From the NCBI GenBank assembly GCA_022432975.1, contig CM039506.1:18818531-18882530 (forward strand): DNA of 64,000 bases, given 5' to 3'. Shown here in pieces: positions 49,006 through 61,505 of the stretch. Origin of the DNA: Begonia masoniana (taxonomy: Eukaryota > Streptophyta > Magnoliopsida > Cucurbitales > Begoniaceae). How positions within the stretch are numbered: the stretch's first letter is position 1; every line of letters starts with the position of its first letter. The position numbers and the translations under genes are program-made. The notes under the pieces are model-generated. The model was not told the DNA's origin. It did not search any database and was given only the letters and a program-made list of their open reading frames with translations.

Positions 49006-50466
49006 GTAAGTTCTCGTGACTTACTCTGGCCGATTGGCCTACACCGTACTTCGATGTCGCGTCGAGGATCTTAGAGGATTGGTTGTTTTAATTGCTTTTG
49101 TTGGGCAGTTAGGTTTAAACGTTTTGTAGGTTATTTCATTTACAATCTTGATGGTACGCATGCTTGTTTGTTTATAGCTATATTGAACTGTTCATGCATC
49201 ACGTATTTTAACTTGACATGAAAACGAATTTCTGCACTGCACGATGTTTTCTGAAAACCGATGTGGCCCAGAGATTGGGGGCTCAGATCTATTGTGCGGA
49301 CCGATTGAGGGTCTGGCCAATACCACATCACATGTACTGTAATTAATGAACGTAATCTGTTATCTGGTCACGCGAGGTGGGGCTCAGGCATGGCTGTACG
49401 TGTTGTAAGCGTGTACCCCCCTCCTCTAACCGCACGGGGTAGTCCGACCGCTGGATGGGCCCCCTTCGGTTAGGGGGATGAGATCTCGGTGATATACTGT
49501 CTGCGACGCTCTGTTATGCATGATTTCTGAACTCCATATGCACTGCACGCATCTGCATTTACGTAGAATTTACGGAGCCTTTAGCTCACAGGTGTCTGTA
49601 TGGTGTAGGTGACGTTTTAGGGGACATCGAGCCAGGTGAGGACGACGTTCCTCCTCCTGATGTATGAGGCAGTTGACGGAAGATGGATTGCGGTGGTGTG
49701 TTGCGCAGTCGATCCTTACCCGAACCGTGGGGATGTATGTATAGATTTTGAGGGTTTTTGAACTGATAATTGTATAGACATTATAGGATGTTTGGCTCTG
49801 GTAGTTGATAGGTTTACGTTAGAGTTTTTAAATGTTTTGAAAACTGTTTTATAATCACTTCGAAAGTCTATTTTAGAACTGTTTGGTAATATGAAAACAG
49901 GAGGATTTTGACAACTTTTAAAGATATCCATGCCGTTCGTTTTCATGAAATTTAACGTGAGTTTAGATCTTTTAATTAGGGTGTTTAGTTTGGGTGCAAT
50001 GCTGAGTAATGTAATCGATGAATTATATGAAATGTCTTAAAACCGCTCTCTGAAAATGTTGGTTTGCTCTCTGGAATCTCGGTTTCCAGAGAGAAACAAA
50101 AGTCGCTGCAATGTACAGCGACTGTCGCTGCAAAGTGCAGCGACTGGTCGCTGCACAATGCAGCGATCGGTCGCTGCATTTGTGCAGTGCCTACCGCGGC
50201 CGATCGCTGCCTCATTTTCCCTCTGATTTCATGTTTTGCCCCGTGCGATTTGATAAATGTTTTAAATAGTTTTAATTGTTTTAAATAGTTTTATTTTAAT
50301 TGTTTTATGTTTGTTTTAAAAGCTTTTAAAGTTAGATTTAAACTTCCGATTTCGATTCTGATTTCGATTTCGGTTTTGTTCTCGCTTAAAGTTTAATTAA
50401 GTATAAGGATAAAAAAAAATATATATATATTTACGGGAAATTGGGTACAGTAATAGGGATGTTACA

Positions 50467-53172
50467 GCTTTGAAGGTGAAATGTATAACTTCAGTTGTAA
50501 CAACAAGTCATGTAACAGTCAACCTCATTAGCTTGATACGTTCAGTTCTTTTGAAACAAATCGATTGAAGTGATGGTTCTTTTACTTTATCAAACTCATT
50601 ACTAAGTCCTAATTACGCGTCCATGAAGCTTATTGGGTCCTCAATACAATTCGTTGTCATCACTTCAGGTTAAAGCCTTGAAAATGAAATGGATAACTTC
50701 GGTTGTAACAAGAAGACATGTAACAATCAACCTCATTAGCTTGATACGTTCAGTTCTTTTAAAAAAAATCGATTCAAGTGAAGGTGCATTTACTTCATCA
50801 AACGCATTACTAAGTCCTAATAACGCGTCCATGATGCTTATTGGGTCCTCAATACACTTCGTTCTCATCACTTCAAGTTAAAGCCTTGAAGGTGAAATGG
50901 ATAACTTTGGTTGTAACAACAAGTCATGTAACAATCAACCTCATTAGCTTCATACGTTTAGTTCTTTTGGAACAAATCGATTGAAGTGAAGGTTCTTTTA
51001 CTTCATCAAACGCATTACTAAGTCCTAATTACGCGTCCATGAAGCTAATTGGGTCCTCAATACACTTCGTTCTCATCACTTCCAGTTAAAGCCTTGAAGG
51101 TGAAATGGATAACTTCAATTGTAACAACAAGTCATGTAATAGTCAACCTCATTAGCTTGATACGTTCAGTTCTTTTGAAACAAATCGATTGAAGTGAAGG
51201 TTCTTTTACTTCATTAAACGCATTACTAAGTCTAATTACGCGTCCATGAAGCTTATTGGGTCCTCAATACACTTCGTTTTCATCACTTCAGGTTAAAGCC
51301 TTGAAGGTGAAATGGATAACTTTGGTTGTAACAACAAGTGATGTAACAATCAACCTCATTAGCTTGATACGTTCAGTTCTTTTGGAACAAAACGATTGAT
51401 GTGAAGGTTCTTTTACTTCATCAAACGCATTACTAAGTCCTAATTACGCGTCCATGAAGCTAATTGGGTCCTCAATACACTTCGTTCTCATCACTTCCAG
51501 TTAAAGCCTTGAAGGTGAAATGGATAACTTCAATTGTAACAACAAGTCATGTAACAGTAAACCTGATTAGCTTGATACGTTAAGTTCTTTTGAAACAAAT
51601 CGATTGAAGTGAAGGTTCTTTTACTTCATCAAACGCATTACTAAGTCATAATTACGCGTCCATGAAGCTTATTGGGTCCTCAATACACTTCGTTCTCATC
51701 ACTTCAAGTTAAAGGCTTGAAGGTGAAATGGATAACTTCAGTTGTAACAACAAGTCATGTAACAGTCAACCTCATTAGCTTGATACGTTCACTTCTTTTG
51801 AAACAAATTGATTAAAGTGAAGGTTCTTTTACTTCATCAAACGCATTACTAAGTCCTAATTACGCCTCAATGAAGCTTATTGGGTCCTCAATACACTTCG
51901 TTCTCATCACTTCAAGTTAAAGCCTTGAAGGTGAAATGGATAACTTCGGTTGTAACAACAAGTCATGTAACAATCAACCTCATTAGCTTGATACGTTCAG
52001 TTCTTTTGAAACAAATCGATTGAAGTGAAGGTTCTTTTACTTCATCAAACGCATTACTAAGTCCTAATTACGCGTCCATGATGCTTATTGGGTCCTCAAT
52101 ACACTTCGTTCTCATCACTTAAGGTTAAAGCCTTGAAGGTGAAATGGATAACTTTGGTTGTAACAACAAGTCATGTAACAATCAACCTCATTAGCTTGAT
52201 ACGTTCAGTTCTTTTGGAACAAAACGATTGATGTGAAGGTTCTTTTACTTCATCAAACGCATTTCTAAGTCCTAATTATGCGTCCATGAAGCTAATTGGG
52301 TCCTCAATACACTTCGTTCTCATCACTTAAATTTAAAACCTTGAAGGTGAAATGGAGAACTTCAATTCTAACAATAAGAGTCTTGTAACAGTCAACCTCA
52401 TTAGCTTGAAATGTTAAGTTCTTTTGAAACAAATCGATTGAAGTGAAGGTTCTTTTACTTCATCAAACGCATTACTAAGTCCTAATTACGCGTCCATGAA
52501 GCTTATTGGGTCCTCAATACACTTCGTTCTCATCACTTCAAGTTAAAGGCTTGTAGGTGAAATGGATAACTTCGGTTGTAACAACAAGTCATGTAACAGT
52601 CAACCTCATTAACTTGATACGTTCAGTTCTTTTGAAACAAATCGATTGAAGTGAAGGTTCTTTTTCTTCATCAAACGCATTACTAAGTCCTAATTACGCG
52701 TCCATGAAGCTTATTGGGTCCTCAATACACTTCGTTTTTATCACTTCAAGTTAAAGCCTTGAAGGTGAAATGGATAACTTCGGTTGTAACAACAAGTCAT
52801 GTAACAATCAACCTGATTAGCTTGATACGTTCAGTTCTTTTGAAACAAATCGATTGAAGTGAAGGTTCTTTTACTTCATCAAATGCATTACTTAAGTCCT
52901 AATTACGGGTCCATGAAGCATATTTGGTCCTCAATACACTTCGTTCTCATCACTTCAACTTAAAGCCTTGAAGGTGAAATGGATAACTTTGGTTGTAACA
53001 ACAAGTCATGTAACAACAAACCTCATTAGCTTGATACGTTCAGTTCTTTTAGAACAAATCGATTTAAGTGAAAGTTCTTTTACTTCATCAAACGCATTAC
53101 TAAGTCCTAATTACGCGTCCATGAAGCTGATTGGGTCCTCAATACACTTCGTTCTCATAACTTCCAGTTAAA
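50467..53172 (+). repeat. 13-monomer higher-order repeat unit, 2,706 bp
   Basis: Its monomers are matched in order by those from 53173 on: AAGAAGACATG, then GGTGCATTTAC, then GTAATAGTC, then TTAAACGCATTACTAAGTCTAATT (one base short in both), then AAACGATTGATGTG, and so on. The following unit ends after 11 monomers. The first unit begins exactly at the right end of the LTR-1 insertion. Confidence 0.85.
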
Positions 53173-56100
53173 GCTTTGAAGGTGAAATGTATAACTTCAG
53201 TTGTAACAACAAGTCATGTAACAGCCAACCTCATTAGCTTGATACGTTCAGTTCTTTTGAAACAAATCGATTGAAGTGAAGGTTCTTTTACTTTATCAAA
53301 CTCATTACTAAGTCCTCATTACGCGTCCATGAAGCTTATTGGGTCCTCATTACACTTCGTTCACATCACTTCAGGTTAAAGCCTTGAAGGTGAAATGGAT
53401 AACTTCGGTTGTAACAAGAAGACATGTAACAATCAACCTCATTAGCTTGATACGTTCAGTTCTTTTAAAAAAAATCGATTGAAGTGAAGGTGCATTTACT
53501 TCATCAAACGCATTACTAAGTCCTAATTACGCGTCCATGATGCTTATTGGGTCCTCAATACACTTCGTTCTCATCACTTCAAGTTAAAGCCTTGAAGGTG
53601 AAATGGATAACTTTGGTTGTAACAACAAGTCATGTAACAATCAACCTCATTAGCTTGATACGTTTAGTTCTTTTGGAACAAATCGATTGAAGTGAAGGTT
53701 CTTTTACTTCATCAAACGCATTACTAAGTCCTAATTACGCGTCCATGAAGCTAATTGGGTCCTCAATACACTTCGTTCTCATCACTTCCAGTTAAAGCCT
53801 TGAAGGTGAAATGGATAACTTCAATTGTAACAACAAGTCATGTAATAGTCAACCTCATTAGCTTGATACGTTCAGTTCTTTTGAAACAAATCGATTGAAG
53901 TGAAGGTTCTTTTACTTCATTAAACGCATTACTAAGTCTAATTACGCGTCCATGAAGCTTATTGGGTCCTCAATACACTTCGTTTTCATCACTTCAGGTT
54001 AAAGCCTTGAAGGTTAAATGGATAACTTTGGTTGTAACAACAAGTGATGTAACAATCAACCTCATTAGCTTGATACGTTCAGTTCTTTTGGAACAAAACG
54101 ATTGATGTGAAGGTTCTTTTACTTCATCAAACGCATTACTTAAGTCCTAATTACGCGTCCATGATGCTAATTGGGTCCTCAGTACACTTCGTTCTCATCA
54201 CTTCCAGTTAAAGCCTTGAAGGTGAAATGGATAACTTCAATTGTAACAACAAGTCATGTAACAGTAAACCTGATTAGCTTGATACGTTAAGTTCTTTTGA
54301 AACAAATCGATTGAAGTGAAGGTTCTTTTACTTCATCAAACGCATTACTAAGTCATAATTACGCGTCCATGAAGCTTATTGGGTCCTCCATACACTTCGT
54401 TCTCGTCACCTCAAGTTAAAGGCTTGAAGGTGAAATGGATAACTTCAGTTGTAACAACAAGTCATGTAACAGTCAACCTCATTAGCTTAATACGTTCACT
54501 TCTTTTGAAACAAATTGATTAAAGTGAAGGTTCTTTTACTTCATCAAACGCATTACTAAGTCCTAATTACGCCTCAATGAAGCTTATTGGGTCCTCAATA
54601 CAGTTCGTTCTCATCACTTCAAGTTAAAGCCTTGAAGGTGAAATGGATAACTTCGGTTGTAACAACAAGTCATGTAACAATCAACCTCATTAGCTTGATA
54701 CGTTCAGTTCTTTTAAAACAAATCGATTGAAGTGAAGGTTGTTTTACTTCATCAAACGCATTACTAAGTCCTAATTACGCGTCCATGATGCTTATTGGGT
54801 CCTCAATACACTTAGTTCTCATCACTTAAGGTTAAAGCCTTGAAGGTGAAATGGATAACTTTGGTTGTAACAACAAGTCATGTAACAATCAACCTCATTA
54901 GCTTGATACGTTCAGTTCTTTTGGAACAAAACGATTGATGTGAAGGTTCTTTTACTTCATCAAACGCATTTCTAAGTCCTAATTACGCGTCCATGAAGCT
55001 AATTGGGTCCTCAATACACTTCGTTCTCATCACTGAAATTTAAAACCTTGAAGGTGAAATGGATAACTTCAATTGTAACAATAAGAGTCTTGTAACAGTC
55101 AACCTCATTAGCTTGAAATGTTAAGTTCTTTTGAAACAAATAGATTGAAGTGAAGGTTTTTTTACTTCAACAAACGCATTACTAAGTCCTAATTACGCGT
55201 CCATGAAGCTTATTGGGTCCTCAATACACTTCGTTCTCATCACTTCAAGTTAAAGGCTTGTAGGTGAAATGGATAACTTCGGTTGTAACAACAAGTCATG
55301 TAACAGTCAACCTCATTAACTTGATACGTTCAGTTCTTTTGAAACAAATTGATTGAAGTGAAGGTTCTTTTACTTCATCAAACGCATTACTAAGTCCTAA
55401 TTACGCGTCCATGAAACGGATTCGGTCCTCATTATACTTTGTTCTCATCACTTCCAGCAAAAGCTTTGAAGGTGAAATGTATAACTTCAGTTGTAACAAG
55501 AAGTCATGTAACAGTCAACCTCATTAGCTAGATACGTTCAGTTCTTTTGAAACAAATCGATTGAAGTGAAGGTTCTTTTACTTTATCAAACTCATTACTA
55601 AGTCCTAATTACGCGTCCATGAAGCTTATTGGGTCCTCAATACACTTCGTTCTCCTCACTTCAAGTTAACGCCTTGATGGTGAAATGGATAACTTCGGTT
55701 GTAACAACAAGTCATGTAACAGTCAACCTCATTAGCTTGATACATTCAGTTCTTTTGAAACAAATCGATTGAAGTGAAGGTTCTTTTACTTCATCAAAAG
55801 CATTACTAAGTACTAATTACGCGCCCATGAATCTTACTGGATGCTCAATACACTTCGTTCTCATCACTTCAGGTTAAAGCCTTGAAGGTGAAATGGATAA
55901 CTTCGGTTGTAACAACAATTCATGTAACAATCAACCTCATTAGCTTGATACGTTCAGTTCTTTTGAAACAAATCGATTGAAGTGAAGGTTCTTTTACTTC
56001 ATCAAACGCATTACTTAAGTCCAAATTACGCGTCCATGATGCATATTTGGTCCGCAATACACTTTGTTCTCATCACTTCAAGTTAAAGCCTTGAAGGTGA

Positions 56101-59100
56101 AATGGATAACTTTGGATGTAACAACAAGTCATGTAACAGTCAACCTCATTAGCTTGATACGTTCAGTTCTTTTGAAACAAATCGATTGAAGTGAAGGTTC
56201 TTTTACTTCATCAAACGCATTACTAAGTCCTAATTACGCGTCCATGAAGCTTATTGGGTCCTCAATACACTTCGTTCTCATCACTTGCAGTTAAAGCCTT
56301 GAAGGTGAAATGGATAACTTCAATTGTAACAATAAGAGTCTTGTAACAGTCAACCTCATTAGCTTGAAATGTTAACTTCTTTTGAAACAAATCGATTGAA
56401 GTGAAGGTTCTTTTACTTCATCAAACGCATTACTAAGTCCTAATTACGCGTCCATGAAGCTTATTGGGTCCTCAATACACTTCGTTCTCATCACTTCAAG
56501 TTAAAGGCTTGTAGGTGAAATGGATAACTTCGGTTGTAACAACAAGTCATGTAACAGTCAACCTCATTAACTTGATACGTTCAGTTCTTTTGAAACAAAT
56601 TGATTGAAGTGAAGGTTCTTTTACTTCATCAAACGCATTACTAAGTCCTAATTACGCGTCCATGAAACTGATTCGGTCCTCAATACACTTTGTTCTCATC
56701 ACTTCCAGCAAAAGCTTTGAAGGTGAAATGTATAACTTCAGTTGTAACAAGAAGTCATGTAACAGTGAACCTCATTAGCTAGATACGTTCAGTTCTTTTG
56801 AAACAAATCGATTGAAGTGAAGGTTCTTTTACTTTATCAAACTCATTACTAAGTCCTAATTACGCGTCCATGAAGCTTATTGGGTCCTCAATACACTTCA
56901 TTCTCCTCACTTCAAGTTAACGCCTTGATGGTGAAATGGATAACTTCGGTTGTAACAACAAGTCATGTAACAGTCAACCTCATTAGCTTGATACATTCAG
57001 TTCTTTTGAAACAAATCGATTGAAGTGAAGGTTCTTTTACTTCATCAAAAGCATTACTAAGTACTAATTACGCGTCCATGAATCTTATTGGATGCTCAAT
57101 ACACTTCGTTCTCATCACTTCAAGTTAAAGCCTTGAAGGTGAAATGGATAACTTCGGTTGTAACAACAATTCATGTAACAATCAACCTCATTAGCTTGAT
57201 ACGTTCAGTTCTTTTGAAACAAATCGATTGAAGTGAAGGTTCTTTTACTTCATCAAACGCATTACTTAAGTCCTAATTACGCGTCCATGATGCATATTTG
57301 GTCCTCAATACACTTTGTTCTCATCACTTCAAGTTAAAGCCTTGAAGGTGAAATGGATAACTTTAGATGTAACAACAAGTCATGTAACAGTCAACCCCAT
57401 TAGCTTGATACGTTCAGTTCTTTTGAAACAAATCAATTGAAGTGAAGGTTCTTTTACTTCATCAAACGCATTACTAAGTCCTAATTACGCGTCCATGAAG
57501 CTTATTGGGTCCTCAATACACTTCGTTCTCATCACTTGCAGTTAAAGCCTTGAAGGTGAAATGGATAACTTCAGCTGTAACAACAAGTCATGTAACAGTC
57601 AACCTCATTAGCTTGATACGTTCAGTTCTTTTAAAACAAATCGATTGAAGGGAAGATTCTTTTACTTCATCCAACGCATTACTAAGTCCTATTTACGCGT
57701 CCATGAAGCTTATTGTGTCCTCAATACAATTCGTTCTCATCACTTCAAGTTAAAGCCTTGAAGGTGAAATGGATAACTTATGTTGTAACAACAAGTCAGG
57801 TAATAGTCAACCTCATTAGCTTGATACGTTCAGTTCTTTTGAAACAAATCGATTGAAGTGAAGGTTCTTTTACTTCATCAAACTCATTACTAAGTCCTAA
57901 TTACGCGTCCATGAAGCTTATTGGGTCCTCAATACACTTCGTTCTCATCACTTTAGGTTAAAGCATTGAAGGTGAAATGGATCACTTCGGTTGTAACAAC
58001 AAGTCATGTAACAATCAACCTCATTAGCTTGATACGTTCAGTTCTTTTGAAAGAAATCGATTGAAGTGAAGGTTCTTTTACTTCATCAAACGCATTACTA
58101 AGTCCTAATTACGCGTCCATGATGCTTATTGGGTCCTCAATACACTTCGTTCTCATCACTTTAAGATAAAGCCTTGAAGGTGAAATGGATAACTATGGTT
58201 GTAACAACAAGTCATGTAACAATCAACCTCATTAGCTTCATACATTCAGTTCTTTTGGAACAAATCGATTGAAATGAAGGTTCTTTTACTTCATCAAATG
58301 CTTTACTAAGTCCTAATTACGCGTCCATGAAGTTAATTGGTCCTCAATACACTTCGTTCTCATCACTTCCAGCTAAAGCTTTGAAGGTGAAATGTATAAA
58401 TTCAGTTGTAACAACAAGTCATGTAACAGTCAACCTCATTAGCTTGATACGTTCAGTTCTTTTGAAACAAATCGATTGAAGTGAGGTTCTTTTACTTTAT
58501 CAAACTCATTACTAAGTCCTAATTACGCCTCCATGATGCTTATTGGGTCCTCAATACACTTCGTTCTCATCACTTCAAGTTAAAGCCTTGAAGGTGAAAT
58601 GGATAACTTCGGTTGTAACAACAAGTCATGTAACAGTCAACCTCATTAGCTTGATACGTTCAGTTCTTTTGAAACAAATCGATTGAGGTGAAGGTTCTTT
58701 TACTTCATCAAACGCATTACTAAGTCCTAATTACGCGTCCATGAAGCTTATTGGGTGTTCAATAAACTTCGTTCTCATCACTACAAGTAAAAGCCTTGAA
58801 TGTGAAATTGATAACTTCGGTTGTAACAACAAGTCATGTAACAGTCAACTTCAATAGCTTGATACGTTCATTTCTTTTGAAATAAATCGATTGATGTGAA
58901 GGTTCTTTTACTTCATCAAACGCATTACCAAGTCCTAATTATGCGTCCATGATTCTTATTGGGTCCTCAATACACTTCGTTCTCACCACTTCAAGTTAAA
59001 GCCTTGAAGGTGAATTGGATAACTTCGGTTGTAACAAAAAATCATGTAACAGTCAACCTCATTAGCTTGATACGTTCAGTTGTTTTGGAACAAATCAATT

Positions 59101-61484
59101 GAAGCGAACGTTCATTTACTTCATCAAACACATTACTAAGTCCTAATTACGCGTCCATGATGCTTATTGGGTTCTCAATACACTTCGTTCTCATCACTTC
59201 AAGTTAAAGCCTTGAAGGTGAATTGGATAACTTCGGTTGTAACAACAAGTCATGTAACAGTCAACCTCATTAGCTTGATACGTTCAGTTGTTTTGGAACA
59301 AATCAATTGAAGCGAACGTTCATTTACTTCATCAAACACATTACTAAGTCCTAATTACGCGTCCATGATGCTTATTGGGTCCTCAATACACTTCGTTCTC
59401 ATCACTTACAGTTAAAGCCTTGAAGGTGAAATGGATAACTTCGGTTGTAACAACAAGTCATGTAACAGTCAACCTCATTAGCTTGATACGTTCAGTTCTT
59501 TTGAAACAAATCGATTGAAGTGAAGGTTCTTTTACTTTATCAAACGCATTACTAAGTCCTAATTACGCGTCCATGAAGCTTATTGGGTCCTCAATACAAT
59601 TCGTTCTCATCACTTCAAGTTAAAGCCTTGAAGGTGAAATGGATAACTTCGGTTGTAACAACAAGTCATGTAAGAGTCAACCTCATTAGCTTGATACGTT
59701 CAGTACTTTTGAAACAAATCGATTGAAGTGAAGGTTCTTTTACTTCATCAAACATATTACTAACTCCTAATTATGCGTCCATGATGCTTATTGGGTCCTC
59801 AATACACTTCGTTCTCATCACTTCAAGTTAAAGCATTGAAGGTGAAATGGATAACTTCGGTTGTAACAATAAGTCATGTGACAGTCAACCTCATTAGCTT
59901 GATACGTTCAGTTCTTTTGAATGAAATCTACTGAAGTGAAGGTTCTTTTACTTCATCAAACGCATTACTAAGTCCTAATTACGCGTCCATGAAGCTTATT
60001 AGGTCCTCAATATACTTCGTTGTCATCACTTCAAGTTAAAGCCTTGAAGGTTAAATGGATAACTTCGGTTGTAACAACAAGTCATTTAACAGTCAACCTC
60101 ATTAGCTTGATACGTTCAGTTCTTTTGAAACAAATCGACAGCAGTGAATGTTCTTTTACTTCATAAAACGCATTACTAAGTCTTAATTACGCGTCCATGA
60201 AGCTTATTGGGACCTCAATACACTTCGTTCTCATCACTTCAAGTTAAAGCCTTGAAGATCAAATTGATAACTTCCGTTGTAACAAAAAGTCAAGTAACAG
60301 TCAACTTCATTAGCTTGATACGTTCGGTTCTTTTGAAACAAATCGATTGAAGTGAAGGTTCTTTTACTTCATCAAACACTTTACTAAGTCCTAATTATGC
60401 GTCCATGATGCTTATTGGGTCCTCAATACACTTCGTTCTCATCACTTCAAGTTAAAGCATTGAAGGTGAAATGGATAACTTCGGTTGTAACAACAAGTCA
60501 TGTAACAGTCAATCTCATTAGCTTGATACGTTCAGTTCTTTTGAATGAAATCTACTGAAGTGAAGGTTCTTTTACTTCATCAAACGCATTACTAAGTCCT
60601 AATTACGCGTCCATGAAGCTTATTGGGTCCTCAATACAATTCGTTCTCATCACTTCAAGTTAAAGCCTTGAAGGTGAAATGGATAACTTCGGTTGTAACA
60701 ACAAGTCATGTAACAGTCAACCTCATTAGCTTGATACGTTCAGTTCTTTTGAAACAAATCGACAGCAGTGAATGTTCTTTTACTTCATCAAACGCATTAC
60801 TAACTCCTAATTATGTGTCCATGATGCTTATTGGGTCCTCAATACACTTCGTTCTCATCACTTCAAGTTAAAGCATTGAAGGTGAAATGGATAACTTCGG
60901 TTGTAACAACAAGTCATGTAACAGTCAACCTCATTAGCTTGATACGTTCAGTTCTTTTGAATGAAATCTACTGAAGTGAAGGTTCTTTTACTTTATCAAA
61001 CGCATTACTAAGTCCTAATTACGCGTCCATGAAGCTTATTGGGTCCTCAATACAATTCGTTCTCATCACTTCAAGTTAAAGCCTTGAAGGTGAAATGGAT
61101 AACTTCGGTTGTAACAACAAGTCATGTAATAGTCAACCTCATTAGCTTGATACGTTCAGTTCTTTTGAAACAAATCGATTAAAGTGAAGGTTCTTTTACT
61201 TCATCAAACACATTACTAACTCCTAATTATGTGTCCATGATGCTTATTGGGTCCTCAATACACTTCGTTCTCATCACTTCAAGTTAAAGCATTGAAGGTG
61301 AAATGGATAACTTCAGTTGTAACAACAAGTCATGTAACAGTCAACCTCATTAGCTTGATACGTTCGGTTCTTTTGAAACAAATCGATTGAAGTGAAGGTT
61401 CTTTTACTTCATCAAACACATAACTAAGTCCTAATTACGCGTTCATGAAGCTTATTGGGTCCTCAATACACTTCGTTCTCATCA

Positions 61485-61505
61485 CTTCAAGTTAAAGCCT
61501 TGAAG
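61485..61505. repeat. Conserved dyad in the satellite monomer (example copy)
   Basis: CTTCAAG and CTTGAAG enclose TTAAAGC, and the arms extend as TCA(C)T outside with one bulged base. The dyad is kept in the inverted, diverged subfamily (TTCAAG-GTTTTAA-CTTGAA at 214-8336). A second dyad, TGAAGT...ACTTCA with a 12-base spacer, lies in the same monomer (example 61388-61411). Confidence 0.7.

Larger units (their letters stand above)
48117..50466 (+). mobile_element. LTR-1 second copy, lacking the first 110 bp
   Basis: Clean sequence, about 99% like 27643-30001 by eye, with real single-base differences, a 10-bp deletion near 48735 and the same downstream flank (GCTTT then satellite). It lacks 27533-27642 and so has no LTR start and no left target duplication: noisy satellite switches directly into LTR interior at AGCGTCATTTCG. 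TATA box at 48419; donor-like CTAG|GTATG at 48591; the 45-nt segment at 48961-49005; hairpin at 50067-50093. The abrupt left edge coincides with the jump from noisy to clean sequence, which points to a contig edge or overlap join rather than a biological deletion. Confidence 0.9.

Noticed and set aside
27533..50466. A full-length retrotransposon with LTR-1 at 27533-30001 and 48117-50466 as its 5' and 3' LTRs
   Set aside because: The 18 kb between is all satellite, with no primer-binding site, polypurine tract or gag-pol, and the first copy has its own target duplication on both sides.
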